A stretch of 64,000 bases of DNA, from NCBI GenBank assembly GCA_030715195.1, contig JAUYVI010000007.1, forward strand, positions 62,001 to 126,000, given 5' to 3'. A program made the position numbers and the translations under genes. Positions 19,325 through 27,004 of the stretch are shown here, one piece after another. This DNA is from Dongia sedimenti (GTDB lineage: Bacteria > Pseudomonadota > Alphaproteobacteria > Dongiales > Dongiaceae). The notes below the pieces were generated by a model. The model worked only from the letters and a program-made list of their open reading frames with translations, was not told where the DNA came from and ran no database searches. Every line of letters starts with the position of its first letter. Within the stretch, counting starts at the first letter, position 1.

Positions 19325-20821
19325 ATGAACGCGCCCTTCATCCCCTCGGTCGGCGAAAAGGTGAAAGCCTTCCTCGGCCGCGAGCACAAGCTGCTGATCG
19401 GCGGCCAATGGATCGCGGCGCAGGCCGGCAAGTCCTTCGACACCTATGATCCCGGCACCGGCCGAGTGATCGCGCGGGTCGCGGAAGGGGCGGCGGCCGA
19501 TATCGATCGCGCCGTCATGGCCGCGCGCGCGGCCTTCGACGGCGGCGCCTGGGGCCGCATCACCGCGAGCGACCGCGGGCGCATGATCTGGAAGCTCGGC
19601 GACCTGATCGAGCAACATGGCGCCGAGCTGGCCGAGCTGGAGACTCTCAACAACGGCAAGCCGCTGGCCTCGGCCCAGCGCGGTGACGTGCCGTTGAGCG
19701 CCGACATGTTCCGCTACATGGCGGGCTGGGCGACCAAGATCACCGGCGAGACCTTGGATGTCTCGATGCCGGGCAGTTACCACGCCTTCACCGTCCGCGA
19801 GCCGGTCGGTGTCGTCGGCCAGATCATTCCCTGGAATGCGCCGCTGCTGATGGCGGCCTGGAAGCTGGCGCCGGCCTTGGCGACCGGCTGCACGATCGTG
19901 CTGAAGCCGGCCGAGCAGACGCCGCTCTCGGCCTTGCGGCTCGGCGAGCTCATCCAAGAGGCGGGCTTTCCGGACGGCGTGGTCAACATCGTGACCGGCT
20001 TCGGCCCGACCGCGGGTGCCGCGATCGCCGCCCATCCCGACATCGACAAGGTCGCCTTCACCGGATCGAGCGATGTCGGCCGGATCATCGTACAGGCGGC
20101 CGCGGGCAATCTGAAGAAGGTCTCGCTCGAGCTCGGCGGCAAGTCGCCGGTCATCGTCTTCCCGGATGCCGACATGTCAGTCGCAGTTCCGGGTGCTGCG
20201 CAGGCGATTTTCGCCAACAGCGGCCAGGTCTGTACCGCTGGCTCGCGCCTCTTCGCGCATAAGAGCATCTTCGACAAAATGGTCGAGGGCGTCGCCGCCG
20301 AAGCCGGGAAGATCCGCGTTGGCCACGGCATGCAGGCAGGCACGCAGATGGGTCCGGTCATCTCCAAGACCCAGCTCGAACGCGTGACCGGCTATATCGA
20401 GCAGGGCAAGGCTGCGGGTGCCAGTGTCGCGGCTGGCGGCGCCCGGATCGGCAACGAAGGCTACTTCATCGCGCCGACCATCCTGACCGGCACAACCGCC
20501 GACATGTCGGTGGTCAAGGAAGAGATCTTCGGTCCGGTGGTCTGCGCCATGCGCTTCGACGACGACGACATCGAGCGGGTCGCAAGGCAAGCGAACGACA
20601 CCATCTTTGGCCTGGCGGGAAGTGTCTGGACCCGCGAACTCAGCACCGCCCACAAGATGGTGCGGCGGATCCGCGCCGGCCGGATCGGCGTCAACATCCA
20701 CGGCTCGGTCGATGCCGCCTTGCCTACCGGCGGATTTAAGCAGTCCGGCTGGGGACGTGAGAGAGGGCGCGAGGGCCTAAATCTTTATACCGAGGTCAAG
20801 TCAGTCATCATGGCGCTTTAG
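19325..20821 (+). CDS. NAD(P)+-dependent aldehyde dehydrogenase
   Basis: The 498-residue length is normal for the family. Motifs: VGQIIPWNAPLLM near 165, FTGSSDVGR near 245, the general-base Glu in SLELGGKSP near 270, and the catalytic Cys in NSGQVCTAGSR near 303. It converts an aldehyde to an acid as the probable last step of the operon's pathway. The stop codon lies inside a small hairpin with a T run that may end the transcript. Confidence 0.93.
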   Translation: MNAPFIPSVGEKVKAFLGREHKLLIGGQWIAAQAGKSFDTYDPGTGRVIARVAEGAAADIDRAVMAARAAFDGGAWGRITASDRGRMIWKLGDLIEQHGAELAELETLNNGKPLASAQRGDVPLSADMFRYMAGWATKITGETLDVSMPGSYHAFTVREPVGVVGQIIPWNAPLLMAAWKLAPALATGCTIVLKPAEQTPLSALRLGELIQEAGFPDGVVNIVTGFGPTAGAAIAAHPDIDKVAFTGSSDVGRIIVQAAAGNLKKVSLELGGKSPVIVFPDADMSVAVPGAAQAIFANSGQVCTAGSRLFAHKSIFDKMVEGVAAEAGKIRVGHGMQAGTQMGPVISKTQLERVTGYIEQGKAAGASVAAGGARIGNEGYFIAPTILTGTTADMSVVKEEIFGPVVCAMRFDDDDIERVARQANDTIFGLAGSVWTRELSTAHKMVRRIRAGRIGVNIHGSVDAALPTGGFKQSGWGRERGREGLNLYTEVKSVIMAL

Positions 20822-20832
20822 CGCGGCTTTTT
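20813..20832 (+). terminator. Possible weak intrinsic terminator after the catabolic operon
   Basis: GCGC at 20813-20816 and GCGC at 20821-20824 flank a TTTA loop. GGC and five Ts follow, to 20832. The stem is only 4 bp and overlaps the aldehyde dehydrogenase stop codon, so this is weak evidence. Confidence 0.3.
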
Positions 20833-20951
20833 GGGCGTTGCCCGAACATCCGCTCCTGGCGCATAGCAGCCATAGTTGTCCCACTCATCGCCAGGAACCC
20901 TCCGTTCAAGCATTTTTTGAAGACGCCTTCGCGCATGTAATCTGTATTGTG

Positions 20952-21866
20952 ATGGAAAGCCTGGATGCTGCAATTGTGAGTTCCGTAGCCGCTGCAATGA
21001 TTGACCTTGCCACTCTATCCAAAGGGTTAACTCCGGGTCGCCTGAGCAAATCGGCGCTGAGAGTGGTCGAGTATGTCGAGCGCCATCCCAACGCGGTTCT
21101 GGCCAGCTCCGCCGTGGAGCTTGCGGCGAGCCTCGGGGTTTCGGATGCCACGGTGATCCGCGCGATCCAGGCCTTGGGCTATGAGGGACTGCCGCACCTG
21201 AAATCGGTGATCGCCGCCGAGCTGGATGCGGGGCACCGCCTGCCGACGGAGAAGGTGGGAGTCACCGTCCGGGAGCTGCGCGACCGGGGCGAGCTGCCGT
21301 TGGACCGGGTGATGAGCGCCTATGCCAGGGTGCTGGAGACCCTGCGGCACGCCGGGACGGCCGACGGCGTCGCCAAGGCGAGTGCGATCCTGGGGGATGC
21401 CGAACGAATCGCGCTGCACGGCGTGGGGACGCTCATGATCCTGCTCGAGCAGACCGCCTTGCATCTCGGTCGCATCGGCATCCGGTCGCTGTTGCTCGAC
21501 AAATCCGGCAACGCCTTCGCCGACAGCCTGCTCAAGATCGAGAAGGGCGATTCGCTGCTCATGCTGGCCTATGGCCGCGTTCACCGCGAATCCCTGCTGG
21601 TGCAGCGCGAGGTCCGGCGGCACAAGGGCAAGGTCGTCGTCGTCACCGACAACGTGTCGGGCAAGCTCGCGAAGCGTGCCGATTGCGTGATCGAGATTCC
21701 CCGAACCGAGGTCGGGAACATGACGATGTACGGCCTCACCCTGATGGCGCTCGAGGGGATTGTCCTCACCCTGACCGGCGACGACCCGAAGCGGTCTCTC
21801 GCCACGGCGAAGCGCCTGCAGACCTTCCGCGACGAGATCGAGGCGCCGGACATCGGCGACAGCTGA
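20952..21866 (+). CDS. MurR/RpiR-family transcriptional regulator
   Basis: An N-terminal HTH_6 domain reads LSKSALRVVEYVERHP, then LGVSDATVIRAIQALGYEG. A SIS sugar-phosphate-binding domain follows (ERIALHGVGTLMILL, VTDNVSGKLAKRADCVIEI). The frame opens at 20838; I prefer the ATG at 20952 (304 residues) because the extra N-terminus looks non-coding, and ATG 20997 is also possible. RpiR proteins respond to phosphosugars or other small ligands. Its target could be the operon upstream or the importer downstream; the sequence does not decide. Confidence 0.82.
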   Translation: MESLDAAIVSSVAAAMIDLATLSKGLTPGRLSKSALRVVEYVERHPNAVLASSAVELAASLGVSDATVIRAIQALGYEGLPHLKSVIAAELDAGHRLPTEKVGVTVRELRDRGELPLDRVMSAYARVLETLRHAGTADGVAKASAILGDAERIALHGVGTLMILLEQTALHLGRIGIRSLLLDKSGNAFADSLLKIEKGDSLLMLAYGRVHRESLLVQREVRRHKGKVVVVTDNVSGKLAKRADCVIEIPRTEVGNMTMYGLTLMALEGIVLTLTGDDPKRSLATAKRLQTFRDEIEAPDIGDS

Positions 21867-21932
21867 CCGCTTATGTAGTGTTCACTGCGTTTTCGCTCGG
21901 GCCGCTTGAGCCGCCGCCGTTCCACCGGTAAC

Positions 21933-21958
21933 GGGCGGGCGATCGGGTGCAGCCGCCC
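21933..21958. terminator. GC hairpin after the RpiR-type gene
   Basis: GGGCGG at 21933-21938 pairs with CCGCCC at 21953-21958 across a 14-base loop. No T run follows, so it may be a Rho-assisted terminator or chance. Confidence 0.25.
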
Positions 21959-22014
21959 GCAATCCCTCAGCCCGGAATGCCAACCATCTCGGCGTCACCC
22001 TTCCTATGTGCACT

Positions 22015-22029
22015 TGACTATCATTCTCA
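22015..22029. promoter_or_regulatory. Fur-like box upstream of the importer operon
   Basis: The 15 bases TGACTAT-C-ATTCTCA form a 7-1-7 element. They match the Fur consensus TGATAAT-N-ATTATCA, or the common TGAGAAT/ATTCTCA variant, at most positions. The right arm ATTCTCA is a perfect Fur half-site; the left arm has two changes. It lies about 110 bases before the binding-protein start. Regulation by Fur or a related metal sensor is inferred. Confidence 0.5.
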
Positions 22030-22035
22030 ATAAAA

Positions 22036-22049
22036 GTAGCAAATACTAC
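22036..22049. promoter_or_regulatory. GTAG-N6-CTAC palindrome, copy 1 (importer operon promoter)
   Basis: GTAG at 22036-22039 and CTAC at 22046-22049 are separated by six bases. The reverse strand reads GTAGTATTTGCTAC, which shares GTAGTAT and CTAC with the two copies near 26940. It sits 7 bases after the Fur-like box. The repetition at both transcription starts of this locus suggests an operator for a dedicated regulator. Confidence 0.5.
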
Positions 22050-22140
22050 GACTAGAGCCATGCGCGGCGATTGATCGATACGACCTGCCGGGACGCGGCC
22101 ATCGCGGACAGTCAGAAATCTGCTGCTTCAGGAGGGTGCA

Positions 22141-23685
22141 TTGAAATCTCTATGGCTGGTTGGCGGCGCACTGCTCGCCGCTTCCTGTCTCGTGTCCACG
22201 GCGACGCGGGCGGCCGCCGACGATCGGGTGCTGGAAATCGTCTCGCCGCGCCAGATCACGACGCTGGAGCCCATGGACATGGGCTATCATTTCCGCCGCC
22301 TGCGGGTCGCGGAAACACTGGTCGGGATGGATCCGGCGGGCAATCTCGTGCCGGAGCTCGCCGAGAGCTGGTCGGTCGGCGCGGACGGCAAGACCTGGCG
22401 CTTCAAACTGCGGGCGGGCGTCAGGTTCCACGACGGAACGGCGATGACGCCCGAGATCGTGCGCGCCGAAGTGGAGAAGTACCGGGCCAAGTCGGAGGTG
22501 CTGTCCACCGCGCCGATCACCGGCGTCGCGCTCGACGGCAACGACCTGCTGGTGACGATCAGCGAGCCCTTCAGCCTCTTGCCGGCCTATTTCACCGACG
22601 CGACCGCGATCATCCTGGCGCCGTCGTCCTTCGCACCCGACGGCAGTACCAAGGCGGTGGTCGGGACCGGGCCCTATCGCGTGACCGCGATCGACGGTAA
22701 GTCCTCCATCAGCCTGGAAGCCTTTCCGGATTACTGGGGCGAGAAGGCGCATATCGCCAAGGTGCATTTCACCGGCGTCCCCGCCGCCGACACGCTTGCC
22801 AACATGGCGGAGTCCGGCCAGGCCGATCTCATCCTGGGGCTGCCGAGCGCCCTCAAGGAGCGCGTGGAATCATCCGGCCGTGCGCAGGTGAAAGAGGTCC
22901 AGACCGGGCGCATCCTCGGCTTCATGTTTGACCATGCCGATCCGCGCTTCGACCAGGTGGAGGAGCGCAGGGCGCTGTCGCTCGCCATCGACCGCAAGGG
23001 CATCGCGGGTGTGGTGTTCCGCAATCCGGAATCGGCCGCAAATCAGCTTCTCTCCGCGGCTTTTCCGCAATGGCACGACGGCAGCCTGCCCGCGCCCGAG
23101 CGGAATGTGGATGAGGCGAAGAAGCTGCTGGCAAGCGTCGGGTGGAAGCCCGGTGGCGACGGCATCCTCACCCAGGACGGCAAACGGTTCTCCTTTACCG
23201 TCGTCGTGGGCAAGCAGCCGGAGCTGACGCCGCTCGCGCAGGCGCTGCAAGCGCAGTTCCGCGAGATCGGGGTCGAGATGGACCTCAAGCCCGCGCCCTC
23301 CACGCTCATCGCCGAAGCGGTCAAGAACGGCACCTTCGGGGCGCAGCTTGCCCGGCGAAACTACGGCACGGTGCCCGATCCGGTCGCGACGCTGATCGTC
23401 GATTACGGCCGGGCGAACGCGGACAAGGCGATTTGGGGCGGCGTCAACTACGACAATCCGGACTTCGAGAAAGCCCTCAACGACTATGTCAGTTCGCGGG
23501 ACGACGCCGAGCAGGGCGCGGCGCGCGAGCGACTGGTCCATATCATCAACACGGATCTGCCGATCCTGGCGGCGGCCTGGTATGTCTATGGGGTTTCCAT
23601 CTCGAACCGTGTCGATGTCGCCAGCGTTCCGATCGATGCGATCGAGTTCGGCTTCTGGATCGACCGGGTGAAATGGGCTGAGTAG
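22141..23685 (+). CDS. ABC transporter substrate-binding protein, family 5 (peptide/nickel/metallophore type)
   Basis: A TTG at 22141, six bases after AGGAGG, gives 514 residues; ATG 22153 is the alternative. A signal peptide (LWLVGGALLAASCLVS) ends at TRA-AADD. SBP_bac_5 motifs: LRVAETLVGMDPAGNLVPELAESW near residue 55, WRFKLRAGVRFHDGTAMTPE near 85-105, VVGTGPYRV near 180, and EERRALSLAIDRKGI near 275. Relatives bind peptides, nickel-histidine, opines or metal-chelate complexes. The Fur-like box and the exporter-type ABC gene in the same locus point to a metal-linked ligand. The substrate is not proven. Confidence 0.85.
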   Translation: MKSLWLVGGALLAASCLVSTATRAAADDRVLEIVSPRQITTLEPMDMGYHFRRLRVAETLVGMDPAGNLVPELAESWSVGADGKTWRFKLRAGVRFHDGTAMTPEIVRAEVEKYRAKSEVLSTAPITGVALDGNDLLVTISEPFSLLPAYFTDATAIILAPSSFAPDGSTKAVVGTGPYRVTAIDGKSSISLEAFPDYWGEKAHIAKVHFTGVPAADTLANMAESGQADLILGLPSALKERVESSGRAQVKEVQTGRILGFMFDHADPRFDQVEERRALSLAIDRKGIAGVVFRNPESAANQLLSAAFPQWHDGSLPAPERNVDEAKKLLASVGWKPGGDGILTQDGKRFSFTVVVGKQPELTPLAQALQAQFREIGVEMDLKPAPSTLIAEAVKNGTFGAQLARRNYGTVPDPVATLIVDYGRANADKAIWGGVNYDNPDFEKALNDYVSSRDDAEQGAARERLVHIINTDLPILAAAWYVYGVSISNRVDVASVPIDAIEFGFWIDRVKWAE

Positions 23686-23688
23686 CCC

Positions 23689-24652
23689 GTGCCGAGGGCA
23701 CCCTGGATCGTCGTCAGCCTGACCCGGCACGGGATCACGGCGGCTGTCGTCGCGTTGATCGTCGCGACGCTGGCCTTCGTGGCGGTCAGGCTGGCGCCGG
23801 GCGACCTGGCCTACAGGGTGGCGGCCGCAAGGTACGGCGACCGCTTCAACGTCCAGTATGCCGAGGAGATTCGCGCCGCTGCCGGACTGGACCAGCCGGT
23901 GGCGGTTCAGTATCTGCGATGGATCGGCTCGGTGTTTTCGGGGGATTTCGGCCGGTCCATCGTCACCAACCGTCCGGTCTTCGACGAGTTGATGCGCGGC
24001 TTCGGCCCGACCGCCCTGGTGATCGGATTTGGCGCGGGACTGGCGCTTCTCGTGAGCCTGGTGGTCGGGACGGTCGCTGGCCTCGGGCCCGACGGTCCTT
24101 TCGACCGTGCTTGCCTGGCGCTGTCGGCCGCGATTTCGTCGATCCCACCCTATCTGATCGGGATGATGCTGATCTTCGCCTTCGCCATCAGGCTGCAGTG
24201 GCTGCCGGCGGCGGGCAGCAGCCTCGGCGGCTACGCCGTCCTGCCGGCTCTCACGCTCGCCATCGCGCATGCATCCGGCCTGATCCGCGTGGTCCGCAAT
24301 GCGGTGGCCCGCACGGCCGGCGATTTCTACGTCACCTATGGCCGCATCAAGGGACAGTCCTGGGCGCGCATCGCCGTGTTCCACGCGCTGCGGCCGACGA
24401 TGGTGCCGGTGATCGCCTATTTCGGTCCGTCGGTGGCGAACCTGCTGGGCGGCCTCGTGGTCGCAGACGTGCTCTTCAACCTCGACGGAATCGGCTCGCA
24501 GTTTATCGGCAGCGTGCTTGCCGCCGATATTCCGATGGCGCTCGGCGCCGGTCTTATTCTGGGTCTTTTCGTCGTGCTGGTGAACGGGCGTGACGGACAT
24601 TCTGATCAAGCTGCTCGATCCGCGCGCGTTCGCGCCGGAGCTTCGGGCATGA
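23689..24652 (+). CDS. ABC permease 1 (DppB/NikB-like), frameshifted near its 3' end
   Basis: A GTG at 23689 starts a DppB-type permease: VRLAPGDLAYRV, IGSVFSGDFGRSI, SSIPPYLIGMMLI, and ADVLFNLDGIGSQFIGSV near residue 265. After LFVVLVN (about 24585) the frame reads GRDGHSDQAARSARV, unlike the family. The +1 frame reads VTDILIKLLDPRAFAPELRA and stops at TGA 24650-24652, the expected end, with an ATGA overlap to the next permease. A one-base insertion (or two-base loss) near 24586-24595 therefore removed the natural stop and fuses the two permeases into a 599-residue frame. It may be a sequence error, programmed slippage or a real fusion. Confidence 0.82.
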
Positions 24653-25488
24653 GCGCCTTGGAACTGGTTCCGGAAACCAAGCCGAACAGCCGGCCGGTCC
24701 TGGTCTTCGGTGTCGTGCCGCTGGCGGCGATGCTGCTCCTGGCACTGGTCGGCCCGGCCGTGCTCACTGTCGATCCGAATCGCCAGGTGCTCGCCGATGC
24801 CTTTGCCGCGCCGTTCGGCGACTATCTGCTCGGTGCCGACAGCCTGGGGCGCTCGGTCGCCGCCCGCGTGGTCGACGCCGCACGAACTTCGCTGGGACTC
24901 GCCGTCTTCGCTGTCGCCGCGTCCATGGTCACCGGCATCGTGCTGGGCTTCCTCTCGGCCTATCGCGGCGGCTGGATCGAATACGGCATCATGCGGGTGG
25001 TCGATGTGGTGATCGCATGCCCGACCCTCCTGTTCGTGATCCTGGTTTCCGGCCTGCTGGGCGGCGGGTACGGCCCGGTCTTCTTCGGCCTCTGGATGTC
25101 GCAATGGCCGGCCTTCACCCGGTTGGCATCGGCGGTGACCCGGCGCGAGCTGATCTCCGACCACGTGGAATCGGCGCGTCTGCTCGGCTTCTCGACCGGC
25201 TATGTCTTCTGGCGCCATGTGCTGCCGGGCATCGGACCTTATCTCTATTCCCTGGCGGCACTCGCCATCGGCGGCAACGTGTTGACGATCTCCTCCGTCG
25301 GCTTTCTCGGCATCGGCTTGAGGCCGCCGGATGCGGAATGGGGCGCGATGATCGCCGACGGCATGCAGTTCGTCCGGGAGACGCCGCATGTCGTGCTCGC
25401 GCCGGCGGCGGCGGTTCTCATCTGCACCTTCGCGGCGACGATCCTTGGCGAACACCTCGGCGCCCGGCAACAGAAGCCCGGCGCTTAG
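24649..25488 (+). CDS. ABC permease 2 (DppC/NikC-like)
   Basis: The ATG at 24649 (MSALELVPETKP) overlaps the original stop of permease 1 and gives 279 residues. DppC-type features: a hydrophobic N-terminus, FAAPFGDYLLGADSLGRSVAARV near residue 60, the EAA loop ESARLLGFSTGYVFWRHVLPG near 180, and SVGFLGIGLRPPDAEWGAMI near 220. In the sequence as given it is also in frame with permease 1. It normally pairs with DppB in the membrane. Confidence 0.88.
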   Translation: MSALELVPETKPNSRPVLVFGVVPLAAMLLLALVGPAVLTVDPNRQVLADAFAAPFGDYLLGADSLGRSVAARVVDAARTSLGLAVFAVAASMVTGIVLGFLSAYRGGWIEYGIMRVVDVVIACPTLLFVILVSGLLGGGYGPVFFGLWMSQWPAFTRLASAVTRRELISDHVESARLLGFSTGYVFWRHVLPGIGPYLYSLAALAIGGNVLTISSVGFLGIGLRPPDAEWGAMIADGMQFVRETPHVVLAPAAAVLICTFAATILGEHLGARQQKPGA

Positions 25489-25490
25489 AT

Positions 25491-26936
25491 ATGCTCGCGC
25501 TGTCGGTGCAAGGTCTCTCGGTCGTCACGCCGCAGCGTCGCGTCGTCGACGGTGTCGGATTCGAGGTGGCCGGGGGCGAGATCCTGGCGATCCTGGGCGA
25601 GACCGGCAGCGGCAAGAGCCTGATCGGCAGCGCGATCATGGGACTTCTGCCCGCAGGCGTCCGCGCAGAGGGGATGATCGCGCTCGCCGGCGCCAGCAAG
25701 CCCTTGTCCGACCAGGCGGCGCTGCGCGGTCACTGGTCGAGCGATCTCTTCCTGCTGCCGCAGGAGCCGTTCAACGCCCTGGCGCCGCTGCTCTCGGTGC
25801 TGGAGCAGGTCGCCGAACAGACCGGCCTGACTGGTCGCGACCGATGGAACCGCGCGGTCGGCGCAATGGCGGAGATGCAGCTCTCGGCCGAGCACTTCAC
25901 CAAGAAGCCCTACGCGCTTTCCGGCGGCATGGCGCAGCGGGTCATGGCCGCCATCGCCTCGGTGACCCGCGCCGGTATTCTGATCGCCGATGAGCCGACC
26001 AAGGGATTGGACGCGGACCGGCGCGCGGCGGTCGCGGATGTCTTCCGGCTGTTGCGCGACCAGGGCAGGGCGATCCTGCTAATCACCCATGACATCGCGC
26101 TCGTCCGGAATCTGGCCGACCGGGTCGCCTTTCTGCACGAGGGCCGGTTCGTCGAGACCGGGAGCACGGAGGCGGTTCTGTCCGCGCCGCAATCGGCCTA
26201 TGCGCGACTCTATGTGACCAGCGATCCTGCCTCATGGCAGCGGCGCGCCTATGCGCCGTCCTCGACCCCCAAGGTGATCGGCGCCGAGGCGCTGCGGATC
26301 GGCTTCAACGGCCGCGTTCTGGCGGACGCCATGACCTTCCATTGCCATGCGAGCCAGATCGCCGCGCTGCTCGGCAGCAGCGGGATCGGCAAGACGACGC
26401 TCGGCCGGACCCTGCTCGGCCTCGTTCCGCCGGTGGCGGGTACGGTGCGGCGATATTTCACCCAGGGCGCGTCGCCGGCGCGCCCGCTGCAGAAGCTGCA
26501 TCAGGACCCGACCCGCGTGTTCTCGCCCTGGCAGTCGCTTGGACGCAGCATGCGCGATATCGCCAGGCTTCCCGGCGGCGAGGCGGGGGTGGCGCGCATT
26601 CCGGGCCTCATGCGGCGCTTCGCCTTGAAGCCCGATCTGCTCGACCGCCGGCCGGACCAGATCAGCGGCGGCGAGGCGCAACGCCTGGCGCTCGCCCGCG
26701 TGCTCGCCTTGCGGCCGCAATTCCTGCTCGCCGACGAACCCACTTCGCGGCTCGATCCGCCGGTCCAGGCGGAGGTCATCCGCCATCTGCGCAACACGGC
26801 CGACGAGGACGGTTTGGCGGTCCTGCTGATCACCCATGACCGGGCGTTGGCCGAAGCCATCGCGGACCGCCGCTTGCTGATGCGCCGAGACGGCCCGGGA
26901 CCTGCCGGGCTGAGCGACATCACGGACGGTATGTAG
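25491..26936 (+). CDS. Double ATPase of the peptide/nickel-type importer (DppD-DppF fusion)
   Basis: The start at 25491 lies 2 bases after the permease stop and gives 481 residues. ATPase one: GETGSGKS near residue 37, SGGMAQRV, ILIADEPTKGLD, LLITHDIALV. ATPase two: GSSGIGKTT near 297, ISGGEAQRLALARVL, FLLADEPTSRLD, LLITHDRAL. Both halves are shorter than separate DppD and DppF proteins. The C-terminal oligopeptide-family tail is absent between halves. The stop codon TAG is itself part of the second GTAG-N6-CTAC palindrome. Confidence 0.9.
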   Translation: MLALSVQGLSVVTPQRRVVDGVGFEVAGGEILAILGETGSGKSLIGSAIMGLLPAGVRAEGMIALAGASKPLSDQAALRGHWSSDLFLLPQEPFNALAPLLSVLEQVAEQTGLTGRDRWNRAVGAMAEMQLSAEHFTKKPYALSGGMAQRVMAAIASVTRAGILIADEPTKGLDADRRAAVADVFRLLRDQGRAILLITHDIALVRNLADRVAFLHEGRFVETGSTEAVLSAPQSAYARLYVTSDPASWQRRAYAPSSTPKVIGAEALRIGFNGRVLADAMTFHCHASQIAALLGSSGIGKTTLGRTLLGLVPPVAGTVRRYFTQGASPARPLQKLHQDPTRVFSPWQSLGRSMRDIARLPGGEAGVARIPGLMRRFALKPDLLDRRPDQISGGEAQRLALARVLALRPQFLLADEPTSRLDPPVQAEVIRHLRNTADEDGLAVLLITHDRALAEAIADRRLLMRRDGPGPAGLSDITDGM

Positions 26937-26946
26937 TATATTCTAC
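26933..26946. promoter_or_regulatory. GTAG-N6-CTAC palindrome, copy 2
   Basis: GTAG (26933-26936) TATATT CTAC (26943-26946); one more base pairs on each side (T...A). It overlaps the stop codon of the ATPase gene and lies 59 bases before the tandem ABC gene. Confidence 0.5.
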
Positions 26947-26965
26947 AAGATCGGTGCGCTAGGAT

Positions 26966-26979
26966 GTAGTATCAGCTAC
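26966..26979. promoter_or_regulatory. GTAG-N6-CTAC palindrome, copy 3
   Basis: GTAG (26966-26969) TATCAG CTAC (26976-26979). It starts 33 bases after copy 2, close to three helical turns, so two dimers could bind the same face. It lies 26 bases before the ATG at 27005. Confidence 0.5.
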
Positions 26980-27004
26980 GGATTGGCGATTCAGTGGAAC
27001 GCGC

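Noticed and set aside
22870..25470. An 866-residue minus-strand frame opposite the binding-protein and permease genes
   Set aside because: Same reason: third-position GC keeps the antisense frame open. Its translation is Arg/Asp/His-rich without any family motif.
23689..25488. Treating the 599-residue permease frame as an ordinary fused gene
   Set aside because: The +1 frame preserves the exact family C-terminus and an ATGA overlap, so two separate genes with an indel explain it better; the fusion is kept only as a possibility.
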